A DNA stretch of 34,765 nucleotides, taken from positions 57,607-92,371 of the forward strand of contig JBBHKE010002067.1 in the NCBI GenBank assembly GCA_037447655.1, given 5' to 3'. This document shows positions 1 through 10,273 of this stretch, one piece after another. A program made the translations under genes and the position numbers. The notes under the pieces are model-generated. The model was given only the letters and a program-made list of their open reading frames with translations. It did no database searches and was not told the DNA's origin. Within the stretch, counting starts at the first letter, position 1, and the number at the start of each line of letters is the position of its first letter. The stretch comes from Zygnema cylindricum (lineage: Eukaryota > Streptophyta > Zygnematophyceae > Zygnematales > Zygnemataceae).

Positions 1-1708
1 AACACTTCCGTTCTGAGGGGACTCAGCTATCGTTTTTCTTAGAGACTTAAACGAGGGGACTCGTCATTCAATACCTCCCAGTTTCAACTGGAAAACATGT
101 CTTCGAGAGACCCTCTCCCCCAGGATAGAAGATTAAAAAGATTCAGGATAGAGAGAGTGTCTGAGATAAATGACTACATGCCTTGGTTAGTCTTAACTCA
201 AGGCATGCGTTTTCATGTCGACAGCCACATGAAATACATGCCTGTAACATGCTGTACCGGTTTTACAGCTGTGTACAGGATAGGACCCCCTCTCCCAGAG
301 AGCTTCTGTACAAAAGGTCAACTTTGACCCTCCATAACTTACTGCTCAGGGGAGCAAATTCAGAGATTCTTTTTGCTATCGACTCAGGGGAGTCTTGCCT
401 TCACAAGCGTGCAGGTGGTCAGGGTTTTTGTCTGCCAGGGTGGCAGTTATTTTTGCTGAAACACAAAGGGGTCAGGATTATCCTAGAGGCTTCTTGGAAG
501 CTGTTTACTCTGAGGACTTATGGAGATCTTAGAGTTGCATGTACCATTTGTACGTTCACGTATTATGTTTGTACCACCGAAGGCGTGACAGGATGTCTTA
601 CAACCAAGATTTTGTCGTCGAAAAGGGTGGCTTTGAAGTCAGACGGTACACGCCATTTGCCACTTGTAAGTTTATAGCTTCACATCCGTCGTGGATCGAA
701 TCTGATTTTACAAGTGGACCAATACATGCGTCCAGTAAGCGCAAAGTGTCCTCTTGAGGACAGTCGAAGGAGACTCGCCAAGTACTGGATAAAAGGAGGG
801 TTTGCGTCGAGAATTCAAAATCGGACGGTGGGAGGTCTCGCCAAAAAGTCTGGAGAATCTAAACATTTTTTTAGTAAACATCTTTTGTAAAAAAAAAAAG
901 ATTCAGTACGGCCTAGTACGGAAAGGTACTTTCTCCAATAAACAACCCCACTTTTTGCCTGATGGAAGGTTACACTTAGAGTAACATTCCATTAGACGAA
1001 ATGTGGGGTTCGTTACTGGACACCGTACAGAGCCGTACCACTGTTTATTTTTTGTCGGACGAAACATCGTTACTGGAAAACTGTCGGGAAGCTCCAATGA
1101 TGTAGGCGTAATTCCTGCACATTGGATGTTTCACTTTTTGAGATCTGTGAAGCAATCGAGCACATCATCCAGTGGGCCCCAACTCTCATCGCAAGGAGAG
1201 TTAGGGCCCACTAGAAGATTGCCATTCATTACCATTGGTACACGTGAAAAGGAAAAAAAAAATCTACGTTGTATAAGCGATCACAGGCGTGCATGTCGTA
1301 CCTGCCATGTGCCTCCCGCCACGTTGAATGCAGGTCAGGTGAAAATATCCTCGCACGCTCCTTTTGACATCCACCGACATTCAAAGTTTGCCGCGACCTT
1401 CAAAGTTTGTCGCATCTTTTTACCATTCTGTTTCGAAATTTTGATTTCCATTTTCAAATTCAAAATCTGGCCGAAAACTTTATGTAAGAATCATAAATTT
1501 CCTCCGGTGGTACAGAAATTTCGTACACATAATTCGTTAGTATATTTTTTTCAAGATTTTTAGAATATGGACTCTAACTTATGTGGCGCCAATCATAATT
1601 GATGAAAGTTTGTTACTGACTCAACACAATGGAGCGCACTTCTAGTAAACGCAGTATGTAGAATTTACGGTATATTTACTGGGAGCGCCTAATGAAATGT
1701 TACCCGTA
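1..1708. other. intergenic region, no recognisable gene
   Basis: Open frames here reach 186 codons (1003-1563) but show no recognisable domain, overlap one another in several frames and lack a convincing exon structure. The stretch is rich in GTAC words and short inverted repeats, which resembles the transposon-bearing DNA at 32.6-34.8 kb more than the gene-bearing middle of the window. A 17-bp hairpin lies at 1171-1212. I see nothing else I can support. Confidence 0.6.
1171..1212. repeat. inverted repeat, 17-bp arms
   Basis: The left arm AGTGGGCCCCAACTCTC pairs with the right arm GAGAGTTAGGGCCCACT with a single mismatch, around an 8-base loop. Its role is unknown. It could be a small hairpin element or an RNA hairpin. 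Confidence 0.7.
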
Positions 1709-2611
1709 GGGTACGTCCCCATGTATTAAAGTATCTACTTTATTATGTCATTTTCACCCAAAGCGCAGTTTCTTACAAAAAACTTTTAGACGTACAAAAA
1801 AATCAATTCTTTAAAAGTACAGCAAACGTCCAGTCGATTATTTGAATGTACTTCATGTTTGTCGTCATCTTAACAAATTATGGCGTTTTCCTTATTTCGA
1901 CCCCCGGGCAAGAGAATCTAGCCATTAAAAAAACTTCATCAAAAATCACCTCGCGAGGTGATTTCAGGGAAAGTGCCACCCAAACAACGAATGCAAAACG
2001 GCCCACGCACGCGCCACACGCGCGAAAAAATTATAGTACAAGGGAGAGCACTCGCTATTTTACTCCCTGCACGTCACGTGCATGTACGGAAAAGACGGTC
2101 ATGTACGGAAAAAAATTTGCAAGGGTCTCGGACCTCCAATTTCATTCATGGGCCCTTTGCAGGAGTTTGCGCCGTCGTCACATCTCCCCTCTCTCTTTTC
2201 CACTATCACTTTTATCTCTCACTTTTTAGAATGAGGCACGACAATAATGGTATTAAATGAAAGATATTTGAAAAATAATTGTTTTGAATACCTTTATGTG
2301 TATTTTTATGCCAAGTCGAGTGAGAAAAGTCAAAAAAACGAAGTCGGATAGCCATGGCGGAATTTTCTTAGAATCTGTGACGTTGACGTTGTCACAATTG
2401 AGCATGACGTCACATTGTCACAAAACCCGAAACATCTACAATGTCACAAAATTACAAAAATTGAACGATACCGTCGCTTTTTTGTTGGCGGATTGTGAGT
2501 TTCGTACTGTCTTCATCCGTTGTTGTACCTATTATGCCACACTGTTACATTTGAAAACGAGTGCAAGTTAATCTTCATTCAAATTAAAATTTAAATACAC
2601 ATGGGACGCAC
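1709..2611 (+). mobile_element. non-autonomous DNA transposon, copy A (GGGTACGTCCCC family)
   Basis: The copy starts with GGGTACGTCCCCATGTA at 1709-1725 and continues TTAAAGTATCTACTTT. It matches copy C (33113-34067) almost along its whole length in the same orientation, and copy B (2612-4043) in reverse complement. Its tail terminal repeat is degenerate (CACATGGGACGCAC, 2598-2611) and abuts the tail of copy B with no spacer. It is about 903 bp and has no transposase. It carries the TCACCTCGCGAGGTGA palindrome and many TGACGTCA-like words. The family resembles no superfamily I can name with confidence. No clear target-site duplication is visible here. Confidence 0.75.
1943..1964. repeat. perfect 22-bp palindrome inside copy A
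   Basis: AAATCACCTCG is followed immediately by its exact reverse complement. The same palindrome is at 33357-33378 in copy C. A sequence-changed but still paired version is at 3787-3811 in copy B. Confidence 0.9.
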
Positions 2612-2903
2612 TGTGACGCCCTCATGTGTTTATACTTGGAAAAGTATTTTGACCTGAAAAGGACTTCAATACTACTCAAAGAGCGCCTGGGCGAAAATGA
2701 AATCGGAACTTTGGAATGTGACGGTTGTAGACGTAGGTACAACTTGTGACGATTGAAGGCGACTACGAAACTTCCGACGATTAGTGACGCCAACAAGAAC
2801 AGCGACAGTTGTAGAAGCCTAGATTTTTGTGAAATCGTAGATGTTTAGGGTTTGGTGATATTGTGACGTCACGCTCACTTGTGACAACGTCGACGTCATT
2901 GAT

Positions 2904-3393
2904 AACCCGTTCCCACCAAAAAAAAATTCACTTCCGCAACAGACGGACGTTCGAATAATGTACGGCTTTTCAAGCACCGACTTTGTAGATTTTGGAAGTT
3001 CTCGGAAAACCGTACAAACGAACTTCCTCAAAATATTGCCGGATATAGAAGTAGGGTAAAAGTTGTGTCTTTCTGTGAAACAAACCGACGGTAACCCGAA
3101 AAGCTGACGTAGCTAAAACAACATCCGAACGGCTATTTCGTTGTTTTCGCGCGAAAAATCTGCATGACTTCGAGCAACCGTCGTCATCCTTTGAACATAG
3201 TAAATTTGAAAATCTGCAGGTTTGTTTTTGCGTCTTTGTTTGATGACGTCAAAGCGTGTGACGTGTCATAGGACACCTTCGATGGGAGTTACGTGCCAAA
3301 ATTTTGGTGTGAACGACACCCGTTTTCCGATGAGTTTTCGGAAAATCATCGGAATGGGCAAAAAATTACAAATGCTCCGGTGGGAATAGGCTA
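2904..3393. mobile_element. nested 490-bp insertion inside copy B with terminal inverted repeats
   Basis: Copy B differs from copies A and C by an extra block here. The ends are AACCCGTTCCCACC at the left and GGTGGGAATAGGCT(A) at the right, an imperfect 14-bp inverted repeat. TGAT occurs on both sides (2900-2903 and 3394-3397), as a 4-bp target-site duplication would. No coding sequence is seen. The superfamily is not assigned. Confidence 0.55.
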
Positions 3394-3786
3394 TGATTCA
3401 ATAACGTTATGCCATGGTTTTCCGATTTCGTTTTTTTATAATTTTCTCGCTCGACTTGCCATTAAAAAAAACCTAAAAATTGTCAAAATTAATATTTTTT
3501 AAATATCTTTCATTTTATACCAGTTTTGTCGTGTCTCATTCTAAGAAGTGTGAGATAAAAGCGATGGTGTGAGAGGGAGAGGGGAGAGGCGACGACGGCG
3601 CAAAATTTTGCAAAGGACCCCATGAATGGAAGTGGAGGTCCGAGACCCCTGCAGATTTATTTCCGTACATGCGCGTGACGGTCACGGAAGAAAATAGCGA
3701 GGACTCTCCCTCGTCCTAAATTTTTCACACTCTTGTGGCGCGTGCGTGGGTCATTTTTCACTCGCTGTTTGGGCGGTACTTGAACT

Positions 3787-3811
3787 AAAATCACCCCCTC
3801 GGGGTGATTTT
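3787..3811. repeat. palindrome in copy B, altered but still paired
   Basis: Arms AAAATCACCCC and GGGGTGATTTT flank the spacer CTC. It sits at the same element position as the CCTCGCGAGG-centred palindromes of copies A and C. Confidence 0.8.
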
Positions 3812-3892
3812 GGATGAAGTTTTTTTTTGGGCTGGATTCTCTTGCCCGGGGGTCGAAAAGGGTAAAACGCCAAAATGAGTTCACATGACGAC

Positions 3893-4560
3893 AAACACGC
3901 CGTACATCCAAAGTATGAATTGACGTTTACTTTACTTTGGTAAAATTGATTTTCTCGTAGGCTAAAGTTTTTGTCAAAGTTCCCTGAATTTTAGGGCAAA
4001 AAGACAGAGAAAAGTAGATACTTTAATACATGGGGACGTACCCTTGGTCTTTTACACCTTGGTTGTCTGAAAAATCACGAACAACAGCATCAGTTATAGA
4101 GCTGGACACGTGGACAGGTTTGTCCACTCAATCTACTTTAACGACGATCTGTGTACCTCCGAAGTTTACATTGCCGTACAATATTGTACGGTTGCTACCG
4201 CAACGAGAAGGTACTAGGGGGGATGTAAACACGCCGTACATCCAAAGTATGAATTGACGTTTACTTTACTTTGGTAAAATTGATTTTCTCGTAGGCTAAA
4301 GTTTTTGTCAAAGTTCCCTGAATTTTAGGGCAAAAAGACAGAGAAAAGTAGATACTTTAATACATGGGGACGTACCCTTGGTCTTTTACACCTTGGTTGT
4401 CTGAAAAATCACGAACAACAGCATCAGTTATAGAGCTGGACACGTGGACAGGTTTGTCCACTCAATCTACTTTAACGACGATCTGTGTACCTCCGAAGTT
4501 TACATTGCCGTACAATATTGTACGGTTGCTACCGCAACGAGAAGGTACTAGGGGGGATGT
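3893..4560. repeat. perfect 334-bp tandem duplication
   Basis: 3893-4226 and 4227-4560 are identical base for base by visual comparison. Each unit contains the outer 151 bp of transposon copy B, including its terminal repeat, plus 183 bp of flanking DNA. That flank includes the perfect palindrome CCGTACAATATTGTACGG (4174-4191 and 4508-4525). It lies 150 bp upstream of the dioxygenase start, so it duplicates probable promoter-proximal DNA. It is either a recent duplication or an assembly artefact. Confidence 0.95.
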
Positions 4561-4643
4561 ATTGTCCAGGGGGTTTGCACTTCAGCCGCCCAGCCTTCCC
4601 CAGGCACACCTTTTTCTGTTCACTTTTTGCACTTTTTGCTAAA

Positions 4644-4645
<2 letters not shown>

Positions 4646-4703
<58 letters not shown>
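4646..4703 (+). repeat. (CT)29 microsatellite abutting the start codon
   Basis: An uninterrupted TC/CT dinucleotide tract ends four bases before the ATG at 4708. It is probably in the 5' leader of the dioxygenase mRNA, or in its core promoter. Confidence 0.95.
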
Positions 4704-4707
<4 letters not shown>

Positions 4708-7458
4708 ATGGGACTAATTCCTGTACATGACATCTCCCTCCCTCAACAAAGAATTTTTGAATCACGTCCTTTCCCTCTCGTCATCTCTCCTTTCCATCAG
4801 CCGTCTATCTCTCTCTCCCCTCTCTCCTCTCCCTCACCTACTTCTCTCCCTCCTTCCATTCCTTGCAGTGGTGACGTCCTTCAGCTCAGTGACGTCACGT
4901 CTTGGATTCAAGAAAACATTAAATCTCTCGAATCTCTCTTGCACAGCCATGGCGCAATATTGCTGAGAGATTTTCCTGTAAAAAATGCTTCTGATTTCAA
5001 CACTATTGTTGAATCTTTTGGCTGGGAGGAGTTTCCGTACGTAGGGGGAGCGGCTCCTAGGAGTAATGTTGTCGGTAGAGTTTTTACTTCTAATGAATCT
5101 CCTCCTGACCAGAAGATTCCTTTCCATCATGAAATGGCTCAGGTTAGTATTTAAGAGAGGTTTGTGTTTTGGTTTGTATTTTGGTTTTTGCTTTGGTTAT
5201 TATTTGGATTTTGTTTTGGTATTTGTTTTTTGTTTTGGTTTTTGTCTTGGTTTTTTATTTGGTTCCTGGTAAGGATTAGTGTTACCGTTCCAGCCGAGGA
5301 TTTAAATTTCAGTTCATTTTGTTTCTCCTTTTTTTTCCTTTTTTTTTTCTTATCTCATTTCGTTCGTTCATCTGTTTGTTTGTTTAGTTTCTCGATTTGT
5401 GTATTCTTTTCCGTTTGTTTTCCTGCTAGTTTTGGTTTTGTTATGTATATTCCTGTTTGTCTCATGTATGAGTTTGTTCTTGCTTTATGTGTTTGCCAAG
5501 TATGTGTCGTGTTTTTTTATATTTTGTTTTATTTTTTTGTGTTCTGTTGATTTTTTATGTGTTCACTATTTTTTGTTTGCTGTAATTTGTATGTCTGAAG
5601 GCGAAGAGTCCCCCCCCCCTCCCCCCCCCCCTCCCCCCCCCCCCCTACGCGTGTCAGTTCTGTTGTTTTTTTCTGCATCCTTTTTTTTTGTTTAGTTTTT
5701 CTTCCTTTACTGGTTTTTCCAAATTTTCTTTAAGTTTTGTTTTGGATCCCGTATGATATTCAGAAGTGTGTTGTCTAACTTTTGGATACAGTTTCTACCT
5801 CATTTAAAAAAAGTAAAAACGGAAAAAATGTTGAATTGAAGTTTGGTTTACCTGATGATGTTAGTTTTACACATTTTTTCTATTTTTTGTTTGGAATGTT
5901 GTGAAATGTATAATTGCTTCATGCCTCAACAAAACATAACATGGTTCAGAATACTGTTATGATTTTTTGTTCGCAGTTTGAGTTGAATAACATTTTTTTC
6001 ATTTATTGTTATTGTCATAAGAGTAAAAGGATTCAAGAAACAAAGAATCATTAATACTAAATTCAGGTTGTGTGATCTCTTTAAATTAATAGCCTTTTTA
6101 AATCAGTGGCATTAACGTTATATTATTAACTTGAGTGAAGAAATTTAAAAGTCACGTTTGAATTTGTTTTTATTGATTTGAAAAACAGTAAATGGTCTAT
6201 TTAAGTTGGTCTCTGTGAAGTTTAGATGCCAAAATCTCAGGGTTTACAAAAATATCAAACCGGGGTTCAAAATGAGTATACTTCTTGTCAATTGTCGTGA
6301 AAGTTCTTTGTTTGATAATTTTTGCCATGTTTTGCATCAGAATTTCATTATGTCTTGTTTTTCGTCATATTGAAACAAAATGACAACTAAAAACCATTTA
6401 TTTACTCTTTTTTTTTTTGTTTTTGTTTTTGCCGTTCGTGATTTTGTTCAGGTTCCTGAATATCCTTCGAAGTTATTCTTTTATTTTGAAGTGAAACCAG
6501 GAGAGGAGGGAGAAACCCCTCTTTTGTTAAGTCATACTCTGTTAGAAGAAATGGAAAAAAGAAGGCCAGAATTTGTTAAAGAACTGAGAGAAAAAGGTCT
6601 TGTTTATACAAGAGTTCTTGGAGAAGGAGACGATTCGACTTCTGCCATTGGACGAGGCTGGCAGTCAACATTTCACACAAAGGACAAAAAAGAAGCTGAG
6701 AAAAAGTCAGTTCATTTTTTTTTTTTTGATTTTGGAGTGGGAAGTTCTGACGGTATAAGGTCGTTTATGCTTGTAATAAATTACACCCGAAGTTCTGTTT
6801 TTGTTTTTTCCGTATGCTCTTGGATATTGTTTTTCTTAAGTAAACTTCTTTCGACTTTTGCATGTAAGGGGAGGAGGAGATGCAAGCAATTTTCTAGTTG
6901 TTGAAGCTTTTTACTAGTTAATGTGTATATTTGACAGGAAAAATGTTCTTTTTGATATGTGAGTATGAACCTTCTATTGAAATATGGTTGTTTTGTGAGT
7001 ATTTGTGATGGCAATTTGTTTAGAAAATGCATTGGTTTGTCTTTACATTACTTTGTTCCGATTCTATCTTTGATTGTTTATTTCTGTTTTGCAGAGGAGC
7101 TGGTCTTGGAGTTAACCTCGAGTGGCAACACGATGGTTCCGTGAAAACAGTGACGTCAGTTTTACCGGCTTTAAGGAAAAATCCTTCGACAGGTGAAGAA
7201 ACTTGGTTCAATTCTATGGTTGCCGCCTATACAGGATGGAAAGACTCTCGAAATATTCCGGAAAAAGCAGTTACATTTGGAGACGGAAAACCACTCCCAG
7301 GAGATGCTGTACTTGAGACTTTGAAAGTAATGGAAGAAGTTAGCGTGGCGATTCCATGGGAAGTGGGAGATATTGTTCTAATCGATAATAACGCTGTCCA
7401 ACATGCGAGAAAAACATTTGTACCGCCTCGTCGTGTTTTGGCGGCATTAACGAAATAA
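4708..7458 (+). CDS. TauD/TfdA-family Fe(II)/2-oxoglutarate dioxygenase (clavaminate synthase-like), 3 exons
   Basis: The exons are 4708-5142, 6452-6705 and 7095-7458, giving 350 aa. The junctions are CAG|gttagt..ttcag|GTT (phase 0) and AA|gtcagt..tgcag|AGGA (phase 2). The start was chosen for its CAACCATGG context. An in-frame ATG at 4627 would add only a Leu-Ser run coded by the CT tract. The protein follows the plant At3g21360 type throughout: PQQR-FES-PFP-VISP, FGWEEFPYVGGAAPRSNVVGRV, ESPPDQKIPFHHEMAQ, IGRGWQSTF, WFNSMVAAYTGW and AVTFGDGKPLP. The metal ligands would be His140, Glu142 (HxE) and His333 (AVQHAR), with Arg342/343 (PPRRV) the likely 2-oxoglutarate anchor. The family couples 2-oxoglutarate decarboxylation to substrate oxidation. 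The substrate of this branch is not known to me, so I assign none. No targeting signal is obvious, suggesting a soluble protein. Confidence 0.93.
5610..5645 (+). repeat. poly-C tract in intron 1 of the dioxygenase gene
   Basis: A run of C interrupted only by two T bases, in a T-rich intron (5143-6451). Such a tract is prone to length variation and sequencing error, and on the minus strand it is a run of G. Confidence 0.9.
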
Positions 7459-10273
7459 ATTGATTTCACTGGTCGTGGTCGACCATTCAATGTATTTGTC
7501 AGTTAGAGCTGTACCATTTGTACTTTTTATCAGTTTTGGTGGTCGGTTTTTTTAAGTCAGGAGGCAGGGCAGGATCTACTTTTTGCAGCTTCCTTTTTTT
7601 GCCTTTTTCATGTATAGTTTCAGTATTGAAGAGCTTGTCCTTTTTTTTCCGATTGCTAAAAGCACCACGGTTCTCAAGACGATGAAAATGTATTATGTTA
7701 TCCTTTTTCGAAGCTTTATCAAAAAGTAAACATTGTGGAGGACTGGAGATTGTCTGGGACGATTATTGGGGATTTTTCTTTGCCAGTTTGAGGTATGTGT
7801 GTCATGGAAACAGTAATAAATAGAACTTTAAACTTTAATTAATTGTAGAAAAAAAGTGATCATAAGTGTAGGATGAAGGATTGTATTGCAGCAAGAAGTT
7901 TTCAAAGTTGGAGGATAAAGTTTTATGGTTGTTATGTCCATAAATTTTCAGGAGGAGAATTTGCTCCTGATTGCAATGGAACTTTGTCCTTGGTTTTTAT
8001 ACTAGGCAAGAATGATGTCATTGCTTTTCTAAAATGTTCGTGGTATAAGATATATCTCAATCACAACATTTAAAAAATACATTACTGTTGCATATTTGGT
8101 GGTTTCAGCTTTTGCTTATTGACAAGGGGCAAGGTTCTCAGGTCTCTTTTCTAGTCGACACACCAGTTTCTGTATAGACTGCCTGATAAAATGTGAACCG
8201 TGTAAAATCTGACAAAATTTTTCAGAATGAAACAAATCCTACGCCAGAAAGTGCACCTCCATTAATCCTCTGAGATAGGACGATACCTTAGGGAAAGGTC
8301 TGGAGCATATCATTGGTCAACCACTTTTAGCAGATTATTGGAGAATTAAAACCTTCACAAGCTCCAGAGCGACAGAGCCGACAACAAATCATTGTGGATT
8401 TGGAAGCCGGAGGATCCTTCGGTCTCCAACATTGACGCAAATGCCAACTGCAAACGTAAAAAAACTTGCAGAAAGAAATATGAATAATTAACCCACAACG
8501 ACTTGATCTGTATAGCTACACCAACTTAAACTCTAATGCATGAGTTGACACTCATTTGCGAGCGAGTTCTAAGAGGCACAGCTGCAAGGGAAGTGGGCGC
8601 CACCATAACACTAAGGCCAAGGGTGAATGCCACCAAGCAGAACGACACACATTTGGGGTGAATGGGAAGATAACACATACATTGTCAAGTTTTCAGTACC
8701 GTATATTATCTTTGCACACCCGACCAATTGCTGGCGGCGGAAGTTACGGGGGCATTGCAATAGGATGAAAACCTGGTACAACTTTGTGTGGGTTGGAGTG
8801 AACCGGGCAGTTCACATGAGCAGTCAAATGAAGAAGAGTTTAAGCAATAACTTATCAAGTCACCCATGTTTGCAGAGCACTCAGCGACAGGCCCGCCTCA
8901 CAAAGAGAACTAGTAAAGTGGAGAAGTGCAAACACGTGTAGCGAGTGGAAGTTTGGTAACCACTCCTTTTTTCTCAGGAGAGTTGAATGTGTATGCACAG
9001 GACGCTGATTCAAGTGGTCATTTATTTGGTACAACTGAAGGCACAGGCACTGCAATCCTTACAGTTTTAGGAGGTTTTCATCCTCAAACGCAAAGAAACA
9101 TGAAGCACATGGAGGGCATGTGCCTGCCATAGGTCGCATGGGGAATCGACAGTCTACGGTTAGTGGCAAAGACTGTGTGCTTGTCGTGATGAGTGAATGG
9201 ATAGAGCTGGTCAACAATTCGAAATGCTAAAGTCACTTTATGTATTGTGACACTTTTATGCGTTAAAGGCCTTTTTGAAGGAATTCTGATGAATAAAAAG
9301 TTTGGTGTCAGTAGCCATGTCAGTGTCAGTCAGGACGTGATACCCTGTAAAATGTTACACCTCCCATCACTAATAATCCAAACAAGGTAACAGAGGCATG
9401 CATCACAAGGTGCTAGGACATTCAGAAGCTTAAAATAGTGTAGAAATTGCAACTTTCAAGGCGACATTCATGTTGGTACTTTATGCATGTCACAATCAAC
9501 AACAATGACAACGAGAAGGGGTGTTTGTGGAAGGAAATGCGCATTTGTGCCCATTTTCTCGTGTACAGAATTTCTGGAATGAGACGTAGTTGAGCAAAAA
9601 GATTTGAGGAGGCTGGTTCCTTGAGAGCAAAACATTCATAATACTAAATGTTGAAATTTATAAACATCCTCATGCCAATAGTAAAGGTTGGTCTTCTCTC
9701 AACCGGTGAGCTGTCAAATCCTGAGTGCCTCAATCCAAGGCTGCGACTTCTAATTCCCTAGTTTCACACAACACCACCCTCCTCATCTAGACAAACTTAT
9801 TGAAAACTTAAAAGATTTAAAACAGAAAAATGATTCACATGGATTACAATCGTTTTGTCACAAGTTAGAGTTGTAGAGAATGACACGACGAGGAAAAAAA
9901 ATGGCTAGAACAAAAGGGAAATAAACTGGAATGCTCTCTAAATGTGGATTACGTTACCAATATGGGCTCTAGCTCCTTATTTTCGCAAAAGACACACCAA
10001 TTGTAAAACGTTTCATTCCTTCTTTCCCCTAAATCTGACAGGAAATCCTTTTTTGCACCTACATTCTCCTGTACCAGCTGTAAGTGACAAAAACATTTTG
10101 CATGAACAATATTTCATTCCCATTCATAAAAAGGGAACTGAAGAGACTCTTTGGCGTCAAATTTTTTAAGAACGAAGAAGAAATTTTTGCGGATATGTCA
10201 GTTGTTCCAGGCCGAAAAAAACTCGAAAAGATATTAAAAAAACTCCAAGAAAACGTAAAAGAACCAAGGAACA
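7459..10273. other. intergenic region between convergent genes
   Basis: This 2.8-kb stretch lies between the stop codons of the dioxygenase (+) and RPC2 (-) genes. Open frames (for example 8556-8768, 8627-8941 and 8926-9132 on the plus strand) are short, overlapping and unrecognisable. It must contain the 3' untranslated regions of both genes. I see no RNA gene, repeat array or transposon terminus. Confidence 0.6.
7815..7820 (+). terminator. candidate polyadenylation signal AATAAA for the dioxygenase gene
   Basis: An AATAAA hexamer lies about 360 bases after the stop codon, in AT-rich DNA. Hexamer use varies between lineages, so this is only a candidate. Confidence 0.25.

Larger units (their letters stand above)
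2612..4043 (-). mobile_element. non-autonomous DNA transposon, copy B, inverted, interrupted by a nested insertion
   Basis: Read on the minus strand, it starts at 4043 with GGGTACGTCCCCATGTA followed by TTAAAGTATCTACTTT, the same head as copy A. It then follows copies A and C through the Cyr-Gly-rich 'GTACCGCCCAAACAGCG' type segment, the ACGTCAC-rich segment and a degenerate tail at 2612-2628. Its total length is 1432 bp. Removing the nested insertion at 2904-3393 leaves about 938 bp, close to the 955 bp of copy C. It encodes no transposase. Divergence from A is clearly greater than between A and C by eye. Confidence 0.72.

Noticed and set aside
97-1563. Several overlapping plus-strand open frames up to 186 codons
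   Set aside because: Frames overlap each other, carry no known domain and lie in repeat-like DNA; not supportable as genes.
8556-9132. Overlapping plus-strand frames in the intergenic region
   Set aside because: Short, three different frames, unrecognisable, and no exon-like boundaries.
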